Origin: Oscillospiraceae bacterium UBA1230
Lineage (GTDB): Bacteria; Bacillota; Clostridia; Oscillospirales; Oscillospiraceae
NCBI GenBank assembly: GCA_002309395.1
Contig: DBWU01000082.1
Span: forward strand, 1-12,953
Direction of reading: 5' to 3'
DNA: 12,953 nucleotides
Of the stretch, positions 1 through 5,717 are shown in pieces (position 1 is the first letter of the stretch; each line of letters begins with the position of its first letter). Below the pieces are notes generated by a model. That model had not been told where the DNA came from. It searched no databases and saw only the letters and a list, made by a program, of their open reading frames with translations. Made by a program: the position numbers and the translations under genes.

Positions 1-3
1 ATT

Positions 4-42
4 CACGGGCCTTTCCGCGTGAAAAGGCGTGCTTTTCTTTTT
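4..42 (+). terminator. Probable terminator of an upstream gene
   Basis: The arms GCCTTT (9-14) and AAAGGC (23-28) form a short hairpin, extended by CAC (4-6) with GTG (29-31) across a two-base bulge. A T-rich tract follows at about 33-42. This fits a Rho-independent terminator for a plus-strand gene lying left of the window. The stem is modest and the T tract is interrupted by a C, so the call is tentative. Confidence 0.4.
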
Positions 43-52
43 CCTTGCGGTG

Positions 53-61
53 TGTTATAAT
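53..61 (+). promoter_or_regulatory. Extended -10 promoter of fumC
   Basis: A perfect TATAAT at 56-61 is preceded by TG one base upstream (53-54), giving an extended -10 element. The region about 17 bp upstream (33-38) is T-rich but a poor -35 box, as expected of an extended -10 promoter. It lies 33 bases before the GTG start of fumC and just after the putative terminator at the left edge. Confidence 0.5.
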
Positions 62-94
62 GAGCCCATCATACCGACAGGAGGGATACGCGGC

Positions 95-1465
95 GTGGAG
101 TATCGTTTGGAGTGTGACAGCATGGGACAGGTGCGGGTGGTGTCAGATAAGCTCTGGGGCGCCCAAACACAGCGAAGTTTGGAGAACTTTCAGATCGGCA
201 CGGAGAAAATGCCGCTGGAGATCGTACACGCCATCGCCGCCATAAAGGAAGCGGCGGTTCAAGTCAATCGCCGCCTTTTGCCGGATCGGATGCCCGATGC
301 GAAAGCGAAGGCGATTGCCGCCGCCTGCCGGGAGATTGCCGACGGGAAATGGGACGGGCAGTTTCCACTGTCCGTTTTTCAAACCGGCAGCGGCACCCAG
401 ACCAATATGAACGTAAACGAGGTGGCGGCGCATCGCGCTGAGCAGTTATCGGCCGGTATCTCCGTCCATCCCAACGACGACGTGAATCTCTCCCAATCCT
501 CCAACGACGTGTTTCCCTCTGCTATTCATCTGGCGGTGCTGTTGGGTACGCGGCGGCGGCTGCTGCCGGCGCTGGATCGGCTGATCGCCTCACTGGACGC
601 GCTGGCGGAAGCGCATCGGGATACCCTGAAGATCGGGCGCACCCATTTGATGGACGCCACTCCCGTCACCTTTGCTCAGGAGATCGGCGGCTGGTCGGGT
701 CTGCTGCGGAACGCACGGGAAATGGTAAACGGCTCTCTTACGGCACTCTATCGTTTGCCGCTGGGCGGCACGGCGGTCGGCACGGGTTTGAACGCGCCGG
801 AGGGTTTTGACAGTGCGGTGTGCGCGATCCTTGCCAAACGGTTGGATCTGCCGCTGGAGGCAGGGGAGAACAAGTTCGCCCTCATGAGCGGCAAGGACGC
901 GCTGGTATTTGCTCACGGCGCGCTGTCGGCGCTGGCAGGCGATCTGTGGAAGATCGCCAACGACGTGCGATGGCTTGCCAGCGGACCGCGGGCGGGTCTC
1001 GGTGAGATCGTGCTGCCTGCCAATGAACCGGGCAGTTCCATCATGCCGGGCAAGGTGAATCCCACCCAGTGCGAGGCGGTGACCATGGCGGCGTTGCAGG
1101 TGCAGGCGTACCAGACAGCCATTTCCATGGCATCCTCCCAGGGAAACTTCCAGCTCAACGTGTTCATGCCGCTGATCGCCTACGATTATCTGCGCTCCAT
1201 CGACCTGCTCGCCACGGCGATGGATTCCTTTGAGAAGAATTGCGTGCGCGGAATCCGGGCGGATAAGGCGCGTATGCGCGAACATCTGGAGCAATCGCTG
1301 ATGCTGGTGACGGCGATTTCACCGCAGATCGGCTATGAGCAGGCGGCAAAGGCGGCGCAGTATGCCTATGACCGGGGCGTTACGCTGCGGTGCGCCTGCG
1401 AAGCATTGGGCATCCTTTCACCGGATGCGTTTGACCGATTGGTTTGCCCGGAAAAAATGGTATAG
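95..1465 (+). CDS. fumC: Fumarate hydratase, class II
   Basis: Catalyses the reversible hydration of fumarate to L-malate in the cytoplasm; class II enzymes are iron-free homotetramers. The start is GTG at 95. AGGAGGG (79-85) lies 9 bases upstream, and translation from there (MEYRLECDSMGQ) matches the usual fumarase N-terminus, whereas an upstream in-frame ATG at 29 would overlap the promoter. The 456 residues are normal length. Visible family motifs are GTQTNMNVNEV (about 100-110), SQSSNDVFPSA (133-143), GRTHLMDATPVT (181-192, with the conserved His184) and the fumarase/aspartase signature GSSIMPGKVNP (313-323, with the catalytic serine at about 315). The end, PEKMV, is also typical. Aspartate ammonia-lyase is the nearest alternative, but the N-terminus and the THLMDA box favour fumarase. 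It appears monocistronic, with its own promoter and terminator. Confidence 0.95.
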   Translation: MEYRLECDSMGQVRVVSDKLWGAQTQRSLENFQIGTEKMPLEIVHAIAAIKEAAVQVNRRLLPDRMPDAKAKAIAAACREIADGKWDGQFPLSVFQTGSGTQTNMNVNEVAAHRAEQLSAGISVHPNDDVNLSQSSNDVFPSAIHLAVLLGTRRRLLPALDRLIASLDALAEAHRDTLKIGRTHLMDATPVTFAQEIGGWSGLLRNAREMVNGSLTALYRLPLGGTAVGTGLNAPEGFDSAVCAILAKRLDLPLEAGENKFALMSGKDALVFAHGALSALAGDLWKIANDVRWLASGPRAGLGEIVLPANEPGSSIMPGKVNPTQCEAVTMAALQVQAYQTAISMASSQGNFQLNVFMPLIAYDYLRSIDLLATAMDSFEKNCVRGIRADKARMREHLEQSLMLVTAISPQIGYEQAAKAAQYAYDRGVTLRCACEALGILSPDAFDRLVCPEKMV

Positions 1466-1470
1466 TATAA

Positions 1471-1505
1471 ACGGAGAACGCGTGTGACGTGTTCTCCGTT
1501 TTTTG
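1471..1505 (+). terminator. Rho-independent terminator of fumC
   Basis: A perfect 9-bp stem, ACGGAGAAC (1471-1479) with GTTCTCCGT (1491-1499), encloses an 11-base loop and runs straight into a T tract (1499-1504). It starts 5 bases after the fumC stop codon. Confidence 0.9.
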
Positions 1506-1542
1506 TTAAAGTCACCAAAAGATTTAGCGAAAATTTGACAGG

Positions 1543-1566
1543 ATTGCAAAAAGTAAGCTTTGCAAT
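1543..1566. promoter_or_regulatory. Inverted repeat over the -35 box (candidate operator)
   Basis: ATTGCAAA (1543-1550) and TTTGCAAT (1559-1566) are perfect inverted copies separated by 8 bases. The right arm contains the -35 hexamer of the operon promoter. There is no T tract after it and no gene ends at it, so a protein-binding operator is more likely than a terminator. The geometry suggests repression by a dimeric regulator, which is not encoded in the window. I do not recognise the site as that of a named regulator. Confidence 0.5.
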
Positions 1567-1588
1567 TTACTGCTTTTTTCTCTATAAT
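1560..1588 (+). promoter_or_regulatory. Sigma-A-type promoter of the molybdenum hydroxylase operon
   Basis: TTGCAA (1560-1565) as -35 and TATAAT (1583-1588) as -10 are separated by exactly 17 bp. The predicted start of transcription is near 1595, about 42 bases before the likely TTG start of the mocA-like gene. The surrounding gap (1506-1612) is AT-rich in contrast to the genes. Confidence 0.7.
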
Positions 1589-1636
1589 ATATGATAGAAT
1601 TGTTATAAACATTTGGAAACAGAGGGGGCGCTGTAT

Positions 1637-2269
1637 TTGGCTGTGCCGGAACGAATCTGTGCTGTGATCCCTGCGGCGGGTCTATCACGCCGGATGGGGC
1701 GGTGCAAACAGCTTCTTCCGCTCGGCGGCGATACGGTGATCGCCCGAACGGTGCAGGCGGCACTGCGCGGCGGTGCAGAGCCGGTCGTCGTGGTGACCGG
1801 GCGAGATCGCCGGGCGGTGGAGGAGTCGCTTGCACCCTTCGGTGAACGCGTTGCCTGCGTGTATAACGCCGCCTATGCCGAAACGGATATGCTCTGCTCG
1901 GTGCAGTTGGGCGTGGCGGCACTGCCGGATTGCGGCGCGTTTTTTCTTCTGCCGGGCGATATGCCGGCGGTTTCCTCCGTCACCTTTGAGGCGGTGCGCC
2001 GTTGCTGGCTGGAGAATCAAAACGCCGTGGTTTTCCCCGTGTTTTCCGGCAGAAGGGGTCACCCGGTGCTGATCCCCCGGCGGTATCGTGCCGCGATTCT
2101 GTCATATGCCGGGTCGGACGGATTGCGCGGACTGTGGCAGGCGTGCGACACCGTCTGCACGGAGGTGTCGGACGGCGGCGCGGTGCTGGATATGGATACG
2201 CCGGAATCGTATGAACGAATCAAAAGAACACTATCGCAGATCAACAGGTTGGAAAGGGAGGAATCTTGA
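1637..2269 (+). CDS. mocA: MocA-like molybdenum cofactor nucleotidyltransferase
   Basis: Likely transfers CMP (or GMP) from the nucleotide triphosphate to molybdopterin, making the dinucleotide cofactor used by xanthine-dehydrogenase-type enzymes. The N-terminal nucleotide-binding loop AAGLSRRMGRCKQLLP (about 13-28), GDMP (107-110), RRGHP (139-143) and DMDTPE (185-190) are the landmarks of the MobA/MocA (NTP_transf_3) fold; the GHP and terminal DTPE motifs favour MocA over MobA. The start is uncertain. No ATG is available, but TTG at 1637 lies 8 bases after AGAGGGGG (1621-1628) and gives 210 residues; TTG 1613 and GTG 1643 are alternatives. The stop codon directly abuts the ATG of the large subunit, so it is the first gene of the operon it serves. 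The choice of CTP over GTP rests on family resemblance only. Confidence 0.8.
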   Translation: MAVPERICAVIPAAGLSRRMGRCKQLLPLGGDTVIARTVQAALRGGAEPVVVVTGRDRRAVEESLAPFGERVACVYNAAYAETDMLCSVQLGVAALPDCGAFFLLPGDMPAVSSVTFEAVRRCWLENQNAVVFPVFSGRRGHPVLIPRRYRAAILSYAGSDGLRGLWQACDTVCTEVSDGGAVLDMDTPESYERIKRTLSQINRLEREES

Positions 2270-4405
2270 ATGGAGAACATCAGCCGATCCGTGGTGAAAA
2301 AGGATCATGCGCCGAAAATGAGCGGACGCAGTATTTATGTGTCCGACTATCAGACGGCGCAAAGCGGAGAGCGGATCCTGACAGGCAAGCTCCTGCGCTC
2401 CACGCTGGCGCACGCCCGAGTGCTGGGGGTGGACGTGCCGGAGTTGCCGGAGGGTTATTTCTACGTGGACGCACGGGACGTGCCGGGCGATAACAACGTG
2501 AACATCGTGCTGGACGATACGCCGGTATTCTGCCGCGAAACGGTAGAGTATATCGGCGACCCCATCGCTATGCTCTGCGGACCCGATCCCGACGAGGTGG
2601 AGCGGTTGGTCAAGGCGTGCCGCGTGCGGTATGAGGAGCTGGAGCCTGTGCTGGATCTTGCCGCGGGGCAGGAGGCGTTTTTTGATTACCGCTTCGGCCA
2701 TGGCGACGTGGACGCGGCGTTTGCCGCAGCGGATAAGCAATACGACGAGACCTTTGAAACCGGCTATCAGGATCAGACGTATCTGGAGCCGCAAGGTATG
2801 ATGGCGGAGCCGGAGGCGGACGGCGGTATGTACGTCCACGGCTCCATGCAGTGCGTGTACTACGTGCATGGCGCGTTGCCCCGCGTGTTGGCCTGCGCGC
2901 CGGAAAAGGTCCACGTGTTCCAGGACGTGACCGGCGGCGGCTTCGGCGGCAAGGAGGACTATCCCTCCGTTTTGGGCTGCCAGGTTGCGGTCGCCGCGCG
3001 AAAATGCGGAGCGCCGGTGCGCTGCGTATTAGATCGCCGGGAGGACCTGGCGTGTACTTCCAAACGCCACCCCTCGCTGTGCCGGTACCGTGCCGCGGTG
3101 AAGGACGGTAAGGTCACGGCGCTGGAGATCGACGTGCGTTTTAACGCCGGCGGTTACAGTACGCTCAGCGCCGTGGTGCTCCAGCGCGGTATCATCGCCG
3201 CGCAGGGTGTGTACAATATCCCTAATTTGCGGCTGCGCGGCAGGGCGATCAAGACAAATACGGTGCCGAACGGCGCCTATCGCGGCTTTGGCGGACCCCA
3301 GACCTTCTTTGCCGTGGAGATGATGATGGATCATATCGCCAGGGATCTGGGCGTAGATGCGCTGGCGTTCAAGGAGGCGCATCTCGTCAAGAAGGGTGAT
3401 TCCACCTCTACCGAGGGGCGGTATCATTTCCCCGTGCCGCTGCCCGGCATGATCGATCAGGTGGACGCGGCGTGCGATCTGCGGAAGAAACGGGCGTTGT
3501 ACAGCCAACCTCAGACCGGCCGGTATCGCCGGGGAATCGGCACGTCGCTTTATTTCCACGGCGCCGGATTCACCGGCTCCGGCGAGCGGGATCTTATCAA
3601 GGCGGTCGCCAAGCTCCGCAAATATGCCGACGGGACGGTAGAGGTACTGGCGGCGAACGGCGAGATCGGACAGGGTCTTCGCACCACGTTCCCCAAGATC
3701 GTGGCGCAGGAGTTGGGTCTGCCTCTTGAAAAGGTATCTTACAACCACCCCGACACCGCCAGGGTGCCGGATTCCGGTCCCACGGTGGCATCCCGTTCGT
3801 TGATGGTGGTGGGCGAGTTGCTGCGCCGTGCGGCGGCAAAGCTGAAGGCCCAGTGGCGTGACGGCGAGGAGCAGGAGGTGGAGGAGCGTTTCCGTGAGCC
3901 GGATTTCCTCATTCCGTTCTATCTGGATAAGTTCAGCGGTGACGCGTATCCCACCTATTCCTGGGGCGTGAACGCCATCGAGGTGGAGGTGGATACCTAC
4001 ACCGGCAAGACGAAGATCTTGGGCGCTTACGGCTCCTTTGACGTGGGAACGCCCATTGACGAGAAGATCGTGATAGGTCAAATGGAGGGCGGCTTCCTGC
4101 AGGGCATCGGCTACGCGTCTATTGAGAAGATGGCGTATGATCATACCGGCAGGATCCGCAGTAACTCCTTCTCCGACTACCTCATCCCCACGGCGGCGGA
4201 CGTGCCGAACCTTAAGTGCATGCTGTACGTTGAGAAATATCCGGAGGGACCCTACGGCGCCAAAGGCGCCGGTGAACTGCCGCTGGTGGGCGCGCCGGGT
4301 GCCTATGTGGAGGCGATGGAACAGGCGCTGGGCGGCGTATCGCTGCACCACGCGCCCTTCACCGCGGAGGATACCATGGATACCATCGTAAAGGAGGGTC
4401 TTTGA
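2270..4405 (+). CDS. xdhA: Xanthine dehydrogenase-type molybdopterin-binding subunit
   Basis: Catalytic subunit of a three-subunit molybdenum hydroxylase, inserting water-derived oxygen into an aromatic ring carbon, probably of a purine. The 711 residues carry the standard Mo-domain landmarks: GYQDQTYLEPQ (165-175, Gln167 next to the metal), GGGFGGKED (222-230), GAYRGFGGPQ (335-344), GQGL (467-470) and GAKGAGE (663-669), whose Glu669 corresponds to the catalytic base. Glu229 and Arg338 occupy the positions of the two bovine xanthine oxidase residues that hold the purine (Glu802, Arg880); aldehyde oxidases replace both. The start ATG follows GGAGG (2257-2261) at 8 bases and abuts the mocA stop. 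The last base overlaps the next gene (TGATG). It lacks Fe-S and FAD domains, which the next two genes supply. Purine preference is inferred from these residues; other azaheterocycles cannot be excluded. Confidence 0.88.
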   Translation: MENISRSVVKKDHAPKMSGRSIYVSDYQTAQSGERILTGKLLRSTLAHARVLGVDVPELPEGYFYVDARDVPGDNNVNIVLDDTPVFCRETVEYIGDPIAMLCGPDPDEVERLVKACRVRYEELEPVLDLAAGQEAFFDYRFGHGDVDAAFAAADKQYDETFETGYQDQTYLEPQGMMAEPEADGGMYVHGSMQCVYYVHGALPRVLACAPEKVHVFQDVTGGGFGGKEDYPSVLGCQVAVAARKCGAPVRCVLDRREDLACTSKRHPSLCRYRAAVKDGKVTALEIDVRFNAGGYSTLSAVVLQRGIIAAQGVYNIPNLRLRGRAIKTNTVPNGAYRGFGGPQTFFAVEMMMDHIARDLGVDALAFKEAHLVKKGDSTSTEGRYHFPVPLPGMIDQVDAACDLRKKRALYSQPQTGRYRRGIGTSLYFHGAGFTGSGERDLIKAVAKLRKYADGTVEVLAANGEIGQGLRTTFPKIVAQELGLPLEKVSYNHPDTARVPDSGPTVASRSLMVVGELLRRAAAKLKAQWRDGEEQEVEERFREPDFLIPFYLDKFSGDAYPTYSWGVNAIEVEVDTYTGKTKILGAYGSFDVGTPIDEKIVIGQMEGGFLQGIGYASIEKMAYDHTGRIRSNSFSDYLIPTAADVPNLKCMLYVEKYPEGPYGAKGAGELPLVGAPGAYVEAMEQALGGVSLHHAPFTAEDTMDTIVKEGL

Positions 4406-4881
4406 TGATGAACGGCATTTCTTTTACCCTGAACGGCAGGGAAGTGACTTATACCGGCAGCGCCGCCGACCGTCTTTTGGACGTATTGCGCCGTGACTAC
4501 GGCTGCACCAGTGTCAAATGCGGCTGTAAAGAAGGCGAATGCGGCGCCTGTGCCGTGTTGGTGGACGGCGTACTGCTCAACAGCTGCTGCGTCGCCATGG
4601 GCGCTGTGGACGGCGCCGCGATAGTCACGATGGAGGGTTACTGCAAAACGGAGCGTTTTGCCGTGCTGGATCGCGCCTTTGCCGATCTCTCGGCAGTGCA
4701 GTGCGGATTCTGCATTCCCGGCATGGTGCTGGCGGCGGAAGCACTGCTTGCGAAGAATCCCCATCCTACCGAAGCGGAGATCCGGGAAGGCTTGAGCGGC
4801 AACCTCTGCCGCTGTACCGGCTATAACGCTATTGTGAACGCGGTGGAAAACGCGGCGAAGGAGGGCAACGGATTATGGTAA
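4405..4881 (+). CDS. xdhC: Xanthine dehydrogenase-type [2Fe-2S] subunit
   Basis: Small electron-transfer subunit carrying two [2Fe-2S] clusters that pass electrons from the Mo site to FAD. The first, plant-ferredoxin-type cluster is bound by GCKEGECGAC and a later Cys (Cys41, 46, 49 and 61, counted from ATG 4405). The second, all-helical cluster is bound by CGFC (100-103) and CRC (135-137, within GNLCRCTGY). Length 158 is normal. ATG 4405 overlaps the large-subunit stop as TGATG and lies 7 bases after GGAGG (4393-4397); ATG 4408 is an equally placed alternative, and the in-frame TTG at 4402 is less likely. The 3' end overlaps the FAD gene by 7 bases, implying translational coupling and fixed stoichiometry. 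Confidence 0.92.
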   Translation: MMNGISFTLNGREVTYTGSAADRLLDVLRRDYGCTSVKCGCKEGECGACAVLVDGVLLNSCCVAMGAVDGAAIVTMEGYCKTERFAVLDRAFADLSAVQCGFCIPGMVLAAEALLAKNPHPTEAEIREGLSGNLCRCTGYNAIVNAVENAAKEGNGLW

Positions 4882-5693
4882 ACGGATTTGCACCTGCCAC
4901 GTTGCAGGAGGCGCTGGCGATTCGTGCGGCGCAGGACGTGACGCCTTATGCCGGCGGCACCGATCTGATGGTGGAAAACCGGCGCGGCGTGTCGTATCTC
5001 TTTTTAAGCAAGATCCCAGAACTGCGGCAGATCACGGTGGATGACACCTGCGTACGCATCGGCGCGGCGGTGACGTTTACCGAGGCGCTGGCGGATGAAC
5101 GCGTACCGCAGATCATGCGTGACGCGCTTGCCGGTATTGCCGCTCCGGCCATCCGCAACGCCGGAACGTTCGGCGGCAATCTGGGCAACGGCTCCGCCAA
5201 GGCGGATTCCGTGCTGGTGGAGTTTGCGCTGGACGCCAAACTCCGTCTCGTGTCCCTGAGCGGCGAGCGCATCGTGCCGGTGGAGCAGTTCTATCTGGGG
5301 CGCAAGAAGCTGGATCTTCACAGCGACGAGCTGATCGCGGAGATCCTACTTCCCAAAACGGGTTGGGAGAACTACTACTATGAAAAAGTCGGCGGACGAA
5401 ACGCCCTTGCCATCTCCCGTGTCGCCTTTGCCGGCGTACTGCGGATGGAAAACGACCGTATTGTGGACTTGAGCGCCGCGTTTGGCGCCGTGGCGGATAC
5501 GGTACTGCGGCTCAAAGACGCGGAAGGTATGCTGATCGGTAAGACCGTCGCCGAGGCGAAGGCGGCAAAGGAAGCGTTTTTATCGCGCTATGAGCAGGAT
5601 CTGACGCTGACCCGCGGCCGCGTCAGCGCTGAATACCGCAAGGCGGTTTGCCTGCGTCTATTGCAGGCGTTTTTGGAGAAATTCGGTATCTGA
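4875..5693 (+). CDS. xdhB: Xanthine dehydrogenase-type FAD-binding subunit
   Basis: Flavin subunit of the molybdenum hydroxylase; it takes electrons from the [2Fe-2S] clusters and hands them to NAD+ or another acceptor. The two FAD-contact loops of the CoxM/XdhB family are visible: PYAGGTDLM (24-32) and IRNAGTFGGNLGNGS (93-107). After them comes the usual C-terminal CO-dehydrogenase flavoprotein domain (about 165-270). Length 272 is on the compact side of normal. ATG 4875 is 9 bases after AAGGAGGG (4858-4865) and overlaps the [2Fe-2S] gene. It is the only FAD subunit in the cluster, although two separate Mo-containing enzymes are encoded, so it may partner both. The natural electron acceptor cannot be read from the sequence. 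Confidence 0.9.
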   Translation: MVNGFAPATLQEALAIRAAQDVTPYAGGTDLMVENRRGVSYLFLSKIPELRQITVDDTCVRIGAAVTFTEALADERVPQIMRDALAGIAAPAIRNAGTFGGNLGNGSAKADSVLVEFALDAKLRLVSLSGERIVPVEQFYLGRKKLDLHSDELIAEILLPKTGWENYYYEKVGGRNALAISRVAFAGVLRMENDRIVDLSAAFGAVADTVLRLKDAEGMLIGKTVAEAKAAKEAFLSRYEQDLTLTRGRVSAEYRKAVCLRLLQAFLEKFGI

Positions 5694-5717
5694 AAGCTTT
5701 AAAAAGGAGGTACGCGT

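Noticed and set aside
590..1294. Antisense open frame of about 234 codons inside fumC, and a similar one at 7116-7856 inside the fused hydroxylase.
   Set aside because: Both are shadow frames of conserved genes; the protein-like signal belongs to the sense strand.
1535..1540. Perfect TTGACA before the molybdenum hydroxylase operon, considered as a -35 box.
   Set aside because: No acceptable -10 hexamer lies 15-19 bp downstream; TTGCAA (1560-1565) with TATAAT at 17 bp is a better pair.
3029..4351. Long open frame of about 440 codons on the minus strand inside the large Mo subunit gene.
   Set aside because: It is antisense to a gene with full family motifs, has no ribosome site, and has a composition typical of the mirror frame of GC-rich coding DNA.
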